The notes beneath the pieces are model-generated. The model worked only from the letters and a program-made list of their open reading frames with translations, did not search any database and had not been told where the DNA came from. From Comamonas halotolerans (GTDB taxonomy: Bacteria; Pseudomonadota; Gammaproteobacteria; Burkholderiales; Burkholderiaceae_C), in the NCBI RefSeq assembly GCF_030162935.1, contig NZ_JASAUZ010000023.1, positions 186,001 to 250,000 on the forward strand: a stretch of DNA of 64,000 nucleotides, written 5' to 3'. Positions 8,150 to 17,572 of the stretch are shown one piece after another. The position numbers and the translations under genes were made by a program. Within the stretch, counting starts at the first letter, position 1, and each line of letters begins with the position of its first letter.

Positions 8150-8994
8150 TGGATCAAACTTCTTCCATACGCCATCAAGGCGCTGACCGTTGGCGCTGGA
8201 CCGTAGAGCGCCCGCAAGGCAAGAGTGGCTGGCTGGGCATGGCCGCTGTGGCATTGGCCCTGGTCTGGGTGCTGCACTGGAGCGCTGGCGGCGCGCAGAT
8301 GAGCTGGGGCGAACTGGCCAATGGCATGCCGCAAATTGGTGACTTCCTGGCCCGCTCTGTACCCCCGGACTGGAGTGTGCTGCCCCGTTTGTGGGCACCC
8401 GCCATAGAGACGGTGCAAATTGCCATCTGGGGCACGCTGCTGTCCGTGGTGCTGGCTTTGCCGCTGTCGTTCATTGCCGCCAGCAATTTGCACAGCTGGC
8501 ACTGGCTGCGCCGTATCACCCGCCAGTTTCTGAACGTGGTGCGCAGCATCAACGAGTTGATTCTGGCCCTGGTGTTTGTGTCCGCCGTAGGCCTGGGCCC
8601 ATTTCCCGGAGTGCTGGCGCTGGCCTTGCACGGTATGGGCATGCTGGGCAAGTTCTTTGCCGAAAGCATTGAGGAAATCGACCAGGGACCGCTCGAAGCC
8701 CTGCGCAGCGCAGGTGCCTCGCAGTTGCAGGTGATTGCCTTTGGCGTGGTGCCACAAGCCATTACCGCCTGGATCGCAGTGGTGCTGTACCGCTTTGAAG
8801 TAAACCTGCGCTCTGCCACCGTGCTGGGCATGGTGGGTGCTGGCGGCCTGGGCTTTGAACTGGTGGCAAGCCTCAAGCTGTTCCAGTACCAGGAAACCGC
8901 CACCTGCATCATCGTGATTACCGCCATGGTGGTGCTGGCCGACTTGATCAGCAACTGGCTGCGCAGCCGTATTCAGCAAGGCAGCCGCCATTGA
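8149..8994 (+). CDS. phnE: Phosphonate ABC transporter permease PhnE
   Basis: 281 aa inner-membrane permease. It has about six hydrophobic segments, the first at residues ~25-45. The binding-protein-dependent transport signature (EAA loop) is around EALRSAGASQLQVIAFGVVP, and AGGLGFELVASLKLFQY near the C-terminus is a PhnE hallmark. The ATG at 8149 overlaps the phnC stop by one base; the longer frame upstream lies inside phnC. A ~130-bp gap follows before the alcohol dehydrogenase gene. Confidence 0.93.
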   Translation: MDQTSSIRHQGADRWRWTVERPQGKSGWLGMAAVALALVWVLHWSAGGAQMSWGELANGMPQIGDFLARSVPPDWSVLPRLWAPAIETVQIAIWGTLLSVVLALPLSFIAASNLHSWHWLRRITRQFLNVVRSINELILALVFVSAVGLGPFPGVLALALHGMGMLGKFFAESIEEIDQGPLEALRSAGASQLQVIAFGVVPQAITAWIAVVLYRFEVNLRSATVLGMVGAGGLGFELVASLKLFQYQETATCIIVITAMVVLADLISNWLRSRIQQGSRH

Positions 8995-9127
8995 AAACGG
9001 TCTGCACTTCGGCTTACACATCGCCGGAATGCAGCCCCTCTCCTGCTCTGCTTTCATATTTTTGGCACGCCTTGAAATGCGCGCCAGAGACTTCCTTTGG
9101 TTCCGTTTTTTACAGTGAGATTGTTCT

Positions 9128-10216
9128 GTGTGGAATTATCACAACCCCGTCAACATCCGCAGTGGCATCGATAGCCTGAACCAGTTGCCCGCTGTGCTGC
9201 GTGGCCGCAGCTGCATGCTGGTGACTTTCCCTGAGGCCCGCAGCCTGGGCTTGGTACAGCGCCTGCAAGATTTGCTGGGCGAGCAGTTGCAAGTGATCGT
9301 GGACAGCATCCTGCCCAACCCCGACGTCAGCTGGCTGGCGCCGCTGTATGACCGCATCCACAGCGAGCACGCAGATGTCCAATGCGTGGTGGCACTGGGT
9401 GGCGGCAGCGCCATCGACACGGCCAAAGCCTTGCTGTGCAGCACTCCTGGTCGCAGCTTTACCGAGTTGCTGGACGTTTTGGAGCGCGGCACTGCCCTGC
9501 CGGCTGGGCCGCACAAGGCATTGATTGCCATCCCCACCACCGCAGGCACTGGCAGCGAAGTGACGCCCTGGGCCACCATCTGGGATCAGGCAGCCGGACG
9601 CAAACATTCGCTGCACCAAGCCTGCACCTGGCCGGAAGCCGCGCTGATTGATCCTGTCTTGATGCGCAGCCTGCCAGCGGGCGCAAGCCTGGCCTCCGGG
9701 CTGGATGCGTTCTCGCACGCGCTGGAATCCATCTGGAACGTGAACCGCAATCCGATCTCCATGCATTTGGCCGTCCAGGCTGCACGCCAGACGCTGGCAA
9801 CCTTGCCACGGCTCATGCAGGACCTGGGCAATGTGCAACTGCGCGCCGACATGGCACAGGCAGCCTTGCTGGCAGGGCTGGCGTTTTCCAACACCAAGAC
9901 TGCGCTGGCGCATTCGCTGTCTTATGACATCACCTTGCAACACGGTGTGCCGCATGGCATTGCCTGCTCATTCAGCCTGCCTCTGGTGATGGAGATGGCC
10001 CTGGGTGTGGACGATAGCGTCGATGCCGCGCTATGCCAAATCTTTGACGCCAACGCCCCGGCAGCCGCAGTACTGCGCATGCGCAGCTTCCTGGAGCAAC
10101 TCGGCGTGCACACCGATCCCGCGCACTACGGCGTGTCTGCGCAGGCGTGGCAACAGATGGTGCACAAAGCCGCCAGTGGCCCACGCGGGCGCAACTTCAT
10201 TCGCCCCCTCCAATAA
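9128..10216 (+). CDS. Phosphonate-associated iron-containing alcohol dehydrogenase (probable phosphonoacetaldehyde reductase)
   Basis: 362 aa group III (Fe-dependent) alcohol dehydrogenase. The cofactor loop is VVALGGGSAIDTAKALL at residues ~86-102, then IAIPTTAGTGSEVT. Metal ligands are expected in SGLDAFSHALES, ALAHSLSY and QHGVPHG. The family member found in phosphonatase clusters is thought to interconvert phosphonoacetaldehyde and 2-hydroxyethylphosphonate with NAD(P)H. Start is GTG at 9128 (the protein then reads WNYHNPVNI); no upstream ATG fits. It sits between phnE and phnX in the same direction, which supports the phosphonate role. Confidence 0.85.
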   Translation: MWNYHNPVNIRSGIDSLNQLPAVLRGRSCMLVTFPEARSLGLVQRLQDLLGEQLQVIVDSILPNPDVSWLAPLYDRIHSEHADVQCVVALGGGSAIDTAKALLCSTPGRSFTELLDVLERGTALPAGPHKALIAIPTTAGTGSEVTPWATIWDQAAGRKHSLHQACTWPEAALIDPVLMRSLPAGASLASGLDAFSHALESIWNVNRNPISMHLAVQAARQTLATLPRLMQDLGNVQLRADMAQAALLAGLAFSNTKTALAHSLSYDITLQHGVPHGIACSFSLPLVMEMALGVDDSVDAALCQIFDANAPAAAVLRMRSFLEQLGVHTDPAHYGVSAQAWQQMVHKAASGPRGRNFIRPLQ

Positions 10217-10311
10217 ACCGACGCGATTGAACTCCATGCTGCTCATCTGCCTGCTTCCCTTACACGCCATGCATGCAGTGCAGAACGAGCAAGCTTGCAT
10301 TGAAAGAAACC

Positions 10312-11232
10312 ATGACCATGAATGCTGTACACCACGCCGAACACGCACAACTGCACGCCACGTTCAACGCCAATGCCGCAGAAGCTGGCGGCGATTTATC
10401 ACCCTTGCAAGCCGTTATCTTTGACTGGGCAGGCACTTTGGTGGACTTTGGCTCGCTCGCTCCCACGCAGATCTTTGTGGAAGCATTTGCCACCTTTGGC
10501 ATTGCAGTCACGCTGGAACAGGCGCGAGGCCCCATGGGCTTGTCCAAGTGGGACCATATCCACCAGTTGCTGCAAACACCGCAAATCCACAGCCAATGGC
10601 AAGCACGCTTTGGCAAGGCGCCAGAGCACAGCGATGTCGATGCCATTTATGCGCGCTTCATGCCCATGCAAATTGCCAAGGTGGGAGAGTTTTCCGCGCC
10701 CATCGAAGGCGCTGTTGCCTGCCTGCAATGGCTACGCGCACAAGGACTGAAAGTGGGCTCGTGCTCCGGCTATCCGCGTGAAGTGCTCAACCAGCTGCTG
10801 CCCCAGGCAACGGCGGCGGGGATTGCCCCCGACCATGTGGTGGCGGGCGATGAACTGGCCGCAGGTGGGCGCCCCGGCCCCTGGATGGCACTGGCCAACG
10901 TGCTGGCTTTGGGCATCAGCGATGTGCGCGCCTGCGTAAAGGTGGACGACACCGTGCCCGGCATTGAAGAAGGCCGCAACGCCGGCATGTGGACGGTAGG
11001 TTTAAGCCTGTCGGGCAACGAAGTAGGTCTCAGCCCCAGCGAACTGGCAAATACCCCCGCAGAAGAAGTACAGACGCGTATCGCTGCCGCTGAAGCCAAG
11101 CTGTATGCCGCTGGCGCGCACTATGTGATTGCCAGCGTGGCGCAGTTGCCCCAAGTCTTGCAGCAAATTGCCGCAGATATGCGTGCCGGAACAATGCCGG
11201 GCGCGGCAGAAAGAGCAGCAACAGCCCGCTAA
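10312..11232 (+). CDS. phnX: Phosphonoacetaldehyde hydrolase (phosphonatase) PhnX
   Basis: 306 aa HAD-superfamily enzyme that cleaves the C-P bond of phosphonoacetaldehyde, giving acetaldehyde and phosphate. HAD motif I is FDWAGTLVDFG with the nucleophile Asp (about residue 44). The Schiff-base lysine of the cap domain is in GPMGLSKWDHI, the mark that distinguishes phosphonatase from other HAD enzymes. Motif II is in GSCSGYPREV, and the acidic motif is KVDDTVPGIEEGRNAGMWTVG. Tandem ATGs exist at 10312 and 10318. It is the last gene of the phosphonate operon, followed by a strong terminator at 11282. No phnW transaminase gene lies nearby to make its substrate from 2-aminoethylphosphonate. Confidence 0.94.
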   Translation: MTMNAVHHAEHAQLHATFNANAAEAGGDLSPLQAVIFDWAGTLVDFGSLAPTQIFVEAFATFGIAVTLEQARGPMGLSKWDHIHQLLQTPQIHSQWQARFGKAPEHSDVDAIYARFMPMQIAKVGEFSAPIEGAVACLQWLRAQGLKVGSCSGYPREVLNQLLPQATAAGIAPDHVVAGDELAAGGRPGPWMALANVLALGISDVRACVKVDDTVPGIEEGRNAGMWTVGLSLSGNEVGLSPSELANTPAEEVQTRIAAAEAKLYAAGAHYVIASVAQLPQVLQQIAADMRAGTMPGAAERAATAR

Positions 11233-12522
11233 AAGCTTACGCACTTGCGCAAGCGACTCAGCACAAGCGCCCTCTGCTCCAAAGTCCTTGCCTGCAAGGA
11301 CTTTTTTTATGGACCGGTTACGCATGCTCCATGAAATTGAGCCGCTGCACTCGCCAAGCGTGATCGCACAGCCTCCGTCAGAGCTAACATGCGCCGTGCA
11401 CGATGGGTCCATCACTGCCCCAGCTTGTCTGCCCATCCCATACAAAGAACAAGAACCAGGCCCTTGTCATGCCACATGACTTCGCTAGATCGCCTCCACT
11501 AAAACCGCATACTTCTACAGTGAACTGCAGGCTGCAGACCAAGCTCCGCCCTTGTGCTTTGCTGCATTCGCAGTAGAGAGTCTGTCACTGCGCCCCATAC
11601 GCAAACGTGCAGTGAGTTATGCAAGTAAGCGCGCGAAGCTACAACCACAAGCAGGCGCCTCTTTGGAAGGCTTCACCATTTGGACACAGCCGGGCGTGCC
11701 CGTTGCGCCCTCCATTGACAGCTCGCTAGAAGAAGAGCGCTTTCAGCGCACCAATATGCTGGTGGCAAACATGGCAGCCACCACAGCCTTAAGACCATTG
11801 CTGCGGTCACGCAGGCCATTCTTAATCGATTTACTTCCAAAGACTTTATAAGACCAACGCCATCGTCCTGGGCATACGTACAGACAGAGGTGGTGATAGT
11901 TTTCTGAGGAAAACCTGAACAAATGGGAAAGTACCTAGCAACATCCCACCAAAAGCCGCTGGCGCAGCGCAAATAAGCTGCAAATAAGCCGCAAATAGAA
12001 AATCATTAATTATTGTTTCTTAAATGCCAGTTTTTAGTTTTCCGATGCTATTCACCAGTAATACTGCGCAAACTTTTCAGTCTCAATGCATCGATTACGA
12101 ATACAACTTATACAGACCATCCTGAGTAATGCTTTCAATTGTTTAAGTAGTATTCGCTTTTCTAAAACACCTATAGACACAAAAATATTACAAATTATTT
12201 CAACATACACATTTTGAGAGTTCACTTGTCTAACGAGAAGCCTGCTCTTTCACCACGTCAGAACACATCGCATCGAAAAATGAATTGAACCAGATCAATA
12301 AATCAACAAACAATGGCGTACATCCATACGTAATAGATCAAGCACAAGTCTATTTTTCACACCAAAAACTTCTAGATAAAAGAATCAACTACCTTTGGTC
12401 ATTGATGTTGCTTAAAACCGTCCCGAGATATTTTTCAAATCTTTGCCTTATTAAATTACCCAACTGCCTGCTAGACTTCTTTTAAATCATCAACTTAACG
12501 CATTGAATGGCATTTATTTGCC
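11233..12522. other. 1.29-kb region without a convincing gene
   Basis: After the phnX terminator the sequence holds only a weak 99-codon plus-strand frame (11552-11851). Its protein is arginine- and leucine-rich and matches no family I know; it could be a decayed remnant. From about 11985 the composition becomes distinctly AT-rich up to vgrG at 12523, with a short array of GCAAATAAG-like units at 11968-11996. A 66-codon frame at 12285-12485 has no ribosome binding site or recognisable product. The AT-rich part probably carries the vgrG promoter and resembles upstream DNA of transferred T6SS islands. Confidence 0.5.
11282..11309 (+). terminator. Terminator of the phn operon
   Basis: AGTCCTTGC-ctg-CAAGGACT followed by TTTTTTT, 50 bases downstream of phnX. 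Confidence 0.9.
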
Positions 12523-15315
12523 ATGTGCTTTTATCCAGTGATATCACAAGAAGTACAACAGGCCTTAACGGGGGGGCTTGATCAAAATCAACGCGCAATC
12601 CGCCTGAATTGGGGAAGTCATAAAAATCAGCTCACGCAGATGCTGATTCCGCAGCGCATTGATATTCATGAAGGACTGTGCACCGGCATTGATGGGCAAA
12701 TCACCTGCCTCAGCCCAGACTCCGGCCTTCCTTTGCAAAGTCTGCTTGGCTTGCCGGTTTCTTTACAGCTCGTCACCGACCTAGGTGCGCTGCACCCTGT
12801 CAACGCCATCGTGACCAGGGCTCAAGCGGGCCAATCCGATGGCTCTCTGTCGAGCATTCAAATAAGCATTGGCGATGTGCTATCTGTTTTGGATAAGCGC
12901 ATCAATAGCCGAATTTTCCGCAGCATGCGTGTCCCAGACATTATTGCGACGCTGCTGCGTGAGTGGCGCCAGCGCAGCTCGGCACTGGCGCAGGCATTTG
13001 ATTTTGATTTTCTTCTGAACAGCAAAGGATACCCGGAGCGCGAGCAAACCCGGCAAGTTGACGAGTCCGATGCAGCCTTTATTCGGCGTCTGTGCCGCCG
13101 TGAAGGCATTTTTTGGTTTTGCAAAGCAGGCGTGCGAGGTGAAGACCGCAGCAAACCCAACGCATCACCCATGCATACACTGGTGTTTTGCGACGACCCC
13201 ATGAGGCTTGATCCGTCACCCACAGGCAAGTTGCGCTACCACCGCAACGCAGCCACTGAGCAGCGCGATGCCATCACCTTATGGTCAGTTGAAAAAACGC
13301 TCATGCCCGGCAGCATCAGGCGTACCAGCTGGGACTACAAAACCGGCCATGTAGACGAAATCCATCAGCCCACACTCACAGACCACGGCGAAGTGGGCAA
13401 CGAATTGGCCCGGCTGCTTGCTGACTCCTTCATGGATGTTCCCCACGCTGGCGACTCTCGCTCCGACTACGAACGTCTGAGCAAAATGCGCATACAGGCG
13501 CATGAATACGCAGCCCACTGCATCCATGGCGTTAGCGGCGTGCGCAATGCCCAGGTAGCTACCTGGTTTGAACTGCTTGAACACCCCGAAGTAGACAAGC
13601 TTGAACTGCAGCAGCGCCAATTCATCATCACCAGCTTGCACCACCGGGCTGAAAACAACCTACCAAAAACCCTGCACGAACGTGGTCAGGCCTTGTTCAA
13701 AGCCAGTCATTGGCCCTCAGATATGGGTTGGAAGCTGGGCCACGGAGACCACCACAGCCACTCTTCAGGTGATGTGCCCACACGCTACGAAAACACTTTC
13801 ACCTGCGTCAGCAAAGAGCAGCCTCTAACCCCCTCCTACGACCCGCGCATTGACCTGCCGCGCGTGCACCCTACAACAGCGCTGGTCGTTGGCCCCGAGG
13901 GTGAAGAAGTGCACTGCGATGAGCTGGGCCGCATCAAAGTGCAGTTACTGGGTCTGCAGGCCCAGGACCATGCCCACGCCCAGGGCGCAGGCACCAGCCG
14001 CTCCGAGCGCGACAGTGCCTGGGTACGCTGCAGCAGCAGCTGGGCTGGCCCCAACTACGGCCACGACACCCTGCCACGCGCAGGCATGGAAGTGCTCATC
14101 AACCACCTGCATGGCGACCCCGACAAAATGTTCGTCGCAGGCGTGCTGCACAACGGCCCCAACATGCCCGCCACTTTCAGCCACAAAGGCGGTTTGCCGG
14201 GCAATCGCTATATCTCTGGCGTCAAGACCAAGGAAATCAAGGGCCGCCGCTACAACCAACTGCGTTTTGACGACACGGCCAGCCAAATCAGCAGCCAGTT
14301 AGCCAGCGAGCACGCGCACAGCCAGCTCAACCTCGGCTATCTGACCCACCCACGCGAAAATGGCAGCGGCCAAGCACGCGGAGAAGGCGCGGAGCTGCGC
14401 AGCGACGCCCACGTTGCCATACGCAGCGGTCGGGCCATGCTGATTTCCGCTTGGCAAAAACTCAATGCCAGCCAAAGCCAGCTAGCGCGTGAAGAATGCC
14501 TGAGCCTCATGCAAGAGTGCGTGCAACTCTTCAAAAGCCTGGGTGACTACGCAGCCCAGCACCAAGGCGAGGCCATGCAAACCCAGCAGCAGGAAGCCCT
14601 GAGTGCGGCCATAAAAAGCTGGCCCGAAGCGCCTGCTGACAATAGCGCCTCTTCGCAGGCCGAGGCCGCCATCGCCATGACAGCGCCCGAAGGCATCAGC
14701 CTGGCAACCCCTAAAGCGGTGGTCACCCACGCAGGCGGCAACATCGACCACGTGGCCCAGCAACACTTGCAGTTCACCAGCGGCCAACGCCTGAACATGC
14801 ACGCAGGGCGCGGCGTTTCCATGTTTGCCCACCAGGACGGCGTCTCCGCCATCGCCAACCAGGGCCTGCTCAAGCTGCAAAGCCAGGCAGACAACACCCA
14901 GATTGACTCCGCCAAAAACATCAACCTCACGGCAGCGGGCGGCAAGATCTCGGGCATGGCCAGCGAGCAAGTCGTACTGGTCACCTCTGGCGGAGCCTAT
15001 CTCAAGCTCGACGGCGGCAACGTCGAAATCGGCTGCCCCGGCAGCTTCACGGTCAAAGCCGCCAGCCACACCTGGGCAGGCCCGGCCAGCATGTCCACCG
15101 ACTTCCCAAGCTTTGGCAAGGATGGCCTGGGCCGCGTCGTCAAACTCGTGCGCGCCAGCGACGGACAACAACTCAGCGGCTACGAAGGCGAAGTACGCAA
15201 CGCTGCTGGCAAGTTGCTGGGCTCGGGCACCAGCGATGCGGCAGGTCAGCTCTCCCCGCTAGAGAGCGAGCAATTCGAGCCACTGTCCATTCAATTCTTC
15301 AAGAAAGCCGATTGA
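12523..15315 (+). CDS. vgrG: Type VI secretion tip protein VgrG, long form
   Basis: 930 aa. It forms the trimeric spike of the T6SS and carries effectors. The N-terminal gp27-like region is residues ~20-420 (DESDAAFIRRLCRREGIFWF is typical). The gp5-like OB fold and Rhs/Vgr core follow (VVGPEGEEVHCDELGRIKVQ, then WVRCSSSWAGPNYG, then LPRAGMEVLINHLHGDPDK, about 465-560). A central insert of ~90 residues is next (DUF2345-associated, RSGRAMLISAW at ~630). The DUF2345 beta-helix spans ~720-860 and a C-terminal extension of ~55 residues follows (GRVVKLVRASDGQQLSG to the end), which looks like a transthyretin-like adaptor domain rather than a toxin. It is the first gene of the island and is not accompanied by T6SS structural genes. 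The ATG at 12523 lacks an obvious ribosome binding site. Confidence 0.95.
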   Translation: MCFYPVISQEVQQALTGGLDQNQRAIRLNWGSHKNQLTQMLIPQRIDIHEGLCTGIDGQITCLSPDSGLPLQSLLGLPVSLQLVTDLGALHPVNAIVTRAQAGQSDGSLSSIQISIGDVLSVLDKRINSRIFRSMRVPDIIATLLREWRQRSSALAQAFDFDFLLNSKGYPEREQTRQVDESDAAFIRRLCRREGIFWFCKAGVRGEDRSKPNASPMHTLVFCDDPMRLDPSPTGKLRYHRNAATEQRDAITLWSVEKTLMPGSIRRTSWDYKTGHVDEIHQPTLTDHGEVGNELARLLADSFMDVPHAGDSRSDYERLSKMRIQAHEYAAHCIHGVSGVRNAQVATWFELLEHPEVDKLELQQRQFIITSLHHRAENNLPKTLHERGQALFKASHWPSDMGWKLGHGDHHSHSSGDVPTRYENTFTCVSKEQPLTPSYDPRIDLPRVHPTTALVVGPEGEEVHCDELGRIKVQLLGLQAQDHAHAQGAGTSRSERDSAWVRCSSSWAGPNYGHDTLPRAGMEVLINHLHGDPDKMFVAGVLHNGPNMPATFSHKGGLPGNRYISGVKTKEIKGRRYNQLRFDDTASQISSQLASEHAHSQLNLGYLTHPRENGSGQARGEGAELRSDAHVAIRSGRAMLISAWQKLNASQSQLAREECLSLMQECVQLFKSLGDYAAQHQGEAMQTQQQEALSAAIKSWPEAPADNSASSQAEAAIAMTAPEGISLATPKAVVTHAGGNIDHVAQQHLQFTSGQRLNMHAGRGVSMFAHQDGVSAIANQGLLKLQSQADNTQIDSAKNINLTAAGGKISGMASEQVVLVTSGGAYLKLDGGNVEIGCPGSFTVKAASHTWAGPASMSTDFPSFGKDGLGRVVKLVRASDGQQLSGYEGEVRNAAGKLLGSGTSDAAGQLSPLESEQFEPLSIQFFKKAD

Positions 15316-15337
15316 GCAGCTGCAAGCACCAACCACA

Positions 15338-17572
15338 ATGCCTACCTCAGACAATTTTCAATCGCCAACGCAAGCCGCTGGCCCCCAGCCCAGCGGTGCC
15401 GTAACCAGCCCCATCGTAGTTGCCCGCGCTCAAGGCATCACACTATGTGACAAGCAAAGCATTCTCGAATGCGTCAAACAACTGCCCTTGCCCGGCGTCG
15501 TCATCTTTGTGCACGGCGTCAACTCTGAGGGCGAATGGTACAAAGCCGCCGAAGAAGGCCTGTGCCAAGGCCTCAACCGCCGGCTGGGACGGCTGGACGA
15601 TCAGCTCGCGCACCACGGCATTCCTGGGGGACAAATGTCACCCCTCGAATACATTGACAGCCTGACCGCTGACGGGTTCATCAACCCGGACATGACAGCA
15701 AAAAACTATATCCATCCCACGCCCGCTTTCTCGCCGGTCATTCACTTTCGCTGGGGCTACAAAGCCAATGGTGAAGAACTCAAAGAATTTGGCGACAAAA
15801 TCTTTTTGAACGAGCAGGACTACTGGGGCGGCGGGCCGTTTGCCAACGGCTGCACCACCCTGCCTGATTTGTGGAGCGAAGGCATGAGCGACCAGGCCTT
15901 TGCCTGGATCTCCGCGCAAGGCCTCAACCCCACCACCCGGCCCCTGTACCGCTGCCCCCCACGCTCCTACGGCGTGATGGCCGCGCTGCGCCTGGCCCGG
16001 CTGATTGAGTCCATACGCACCGAGCAACCCGACGTGCCCATCACTGTTGTGTGCCACAGCCAGGGCAACATTGTGGGCCTGACGGCAGCCTTCATTGGGG
16101 ACCAGTTGCGCAGCGCAAGCCAGGCCGCAGGCTGCGTGGCCGACACCTATGTGCTGGCCAATGCCCCCTACAGCCTGCTCAATGATGACACCTTCATGGA
16201 CAACTGGATGCAGCGCGACATGCGCGACAGCCAAGGCCGCAAGGGCCGCCAGACCTATGAAGCCCGCACCGCCACCCTGGCCGCCTTCTTCCAGATATTG
16301 CAGCAACGCAAAAGCTTTGAGCCCGATGCCGCCAAGCTGGATGAAGAAATGGCCAACACCCGCAGCGCCGAAGCTGGCCGCCCCTACAACGCTGCCCAGG
16401 ACCGCCAGGACTTTGGCGTAGGCGGCAACACCTATGGCCGTGCCACGCTCTACAGCTGCCCGCACGACCAGGTCATCTCCGCCCTCGTGGTGCAAGGCAT
16501 AGGCTGGCGCGGCATGAACGCGCAAGAAGTGGCCCTGACCCAGGGCGCAGGCGTCTTGACCCAGCGTGTGTTTGCCTCCGGGTTCACAGTAGGCGTGCAA
16601 GGCGTTTACCGCACCTGGGAAGACGATTGGCGCTACGGTCAGAACACCGAGGTCAAAGGCTTTTGGTTCCCGCCATCGCCCCCCGCAAAATTCTCGCTCT
16701 CGGGCGCCATAAGCGGCAACGAAAACGCAGCGGCCACACTCATGACCGTGCTGACCGCCCCTGTGATGTATCTGATCACGCTGGTGAAGAAGATGCCGGT
16801 CAACGCAGACCCTCCCAAGAAGTGGAGCGTGCAAATTGACGCCCCCGCGCTGGACAACCCCTTCACCCCCCAGGCCAAGCGCTATGGCCGGGTCACACTC
16901 ACCATAGACGGCCAGGCCCAGAGCGATTTCAACGAAAACCTCGACCAGCCCTCCGCCGCGCGCAACGCCCAAAAAACCGAGCAAGACCTCCAGGCCGACG
17001 ATGCCTACGACAACAACGGCAAAGAAAGCGAGCTTGCCCCCGCGCAAGGCGACATGGGCAGCGAAGCCGCGCAGCGCTATGAAGACCGCGCCATTTTGCG
17101 CATGCGGGCACGGCGCACCGGCAACTCTGAATGGTTGGATGAAAAAGGCCGCGCCAAGGGCGAGAGCAACACCGGCGAAATGCCCGAAGGCTACAAGGCC
17201 TGGCAAACCAAGCAAATTGTTGAAATTCTCAAAAGCGGGATGGAAAACAACCCCACCAACCATTCCACCATCATGACCAATGCCGACCACGCCCAACACG
17301 CCCTGGCCTATGACGTGGCCATTGGCATCTGCCAGATTGCGCCCGAGAAAATGAATGAGTTTCGAGTGGAAGCGGACTGGAGATTTGGGGAAGGTTTGGA
17401 CGTTGAAAATAAGAATTCAAAATATGCCGAATATTTCTTAAGTGGAAAATATAAAGATGATGCTCTCAATATATGGCTTCAAAGTGATGACCCTGATGCA
17501 GCCATGCCCAGCCAGATTGTGGATCAACGCGAAGGTGGCGTTTATTTGACCGTACCAGGAGCTGTCGTATGA
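15338..17572 (+). CDS. T6SS lipase effector, Tle3-like (alpha/beta hydrolase, DUF3274-type)
   Basis: 744 aa. Residues ~52-62 (GVVIFVHGVNSEG, oxyanion-hole His59-Gly60) and the nucleophile elbow VVCHSQGNIVG (Ser241) define an alpha/beta hydrolase. The length, the wide insertions and the place directly behind vgrG fit the Tle3 group of T6SS phospholipases. Residues ~465-490 are hydrophobic (AAATLMTVLTAPVMYLITLV) and may insert into membrane. The C-terminal ~40 residues (17380-17490) are encoded by a markedly AT-rich patch unlike the rest. There is no Sec signal, as expected for T6SS cargo. The stop overlaps the start of the first DUF2875 gene (ATGA), so the two are translationally coupled. The effector role is inferred from family and context. 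Confidence 0.85.
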   Translation: MPTSDNFQSPTQAAGPQPSGAVTSPIVVARAQGITLCDKQSILECVKQLPLPGVVIFVHGVNSEGEWYKAAEEGLCQGLNRRLGRLDDQLAHHGIPGGQMSPLEYIDSLTADGFINPDMTAKNYIHPTPAFSPVIHFRWGYKANGEELKEFGDKIFLNEQDYWGGGPFANGCTTLPDLWSEGMSDQAFAWISAQGLNPTTRPLYRCPPRSYGVMAALRLARLIESIRTEQPDVPITVVCHSQGNIVGLTAAFIGDQLRSASQAAGCVADTYVLANAPYSLLNDDTFMDNWMQRDMRDSQGRKGRQTYEARTATLAAFFQILQQRKSFEPDAAKLDEEMANTRSAEAGRPYNAAQDRQDFGVGGNTYGRATLYSCPHDQVISALVVQGIGWRGMNAQEVALTQGAGVLTQRVFASGFTVGVQGVYRTWEDDWRYGQNTEVKGFWFPPSPPAKFSLSGAISGNENAAATLMTVLTAPVMYLITLVKKMPVNADPPKKWSVQIDAPALDNPFTPQAKRYGRVTLTIDGQAQSDFNENLDQPSAARNAQKTEQDLQADDAYDNNGKESELAPAQGDMGSEAAQRYEDRAILRMRARRTGNSEWLDEKGRAKGESNTGEMPEGYKAWQTKQIVEILKSGMENNPTNHSTIMTNADHAQHALAYDVAIGICQIAPEKMNEFRVEADWRFGEGLDVENKNSKYAEYFLSGKYKDDALNIWLQSDDPDAAMPSQIVDQREGGVYLTVPGAVV

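Noticed and set aside
8062-9057. 331-codon minus-strand frame
   Set aside because: Antisense to phnE, whose permease signatures are intact; the antisense protein is Gln/His-rich.
12285-12485. 66-codon frame in the AT-rich region before vgrG
   Set aside because: No ribosome binding site and no recognisable product; expected by chance in AT-rich DNA. Not annotated as a gene.
15638-17299. 553-codon open frame on the minus strand
   Set aside because: Entirely antisense to the lipase effector. Its protein is Gly/Ala/Val/His-rich without motifs, a typical shadow of GC-rich codon use; the plus-strand gene has clear hydrolase motifs.
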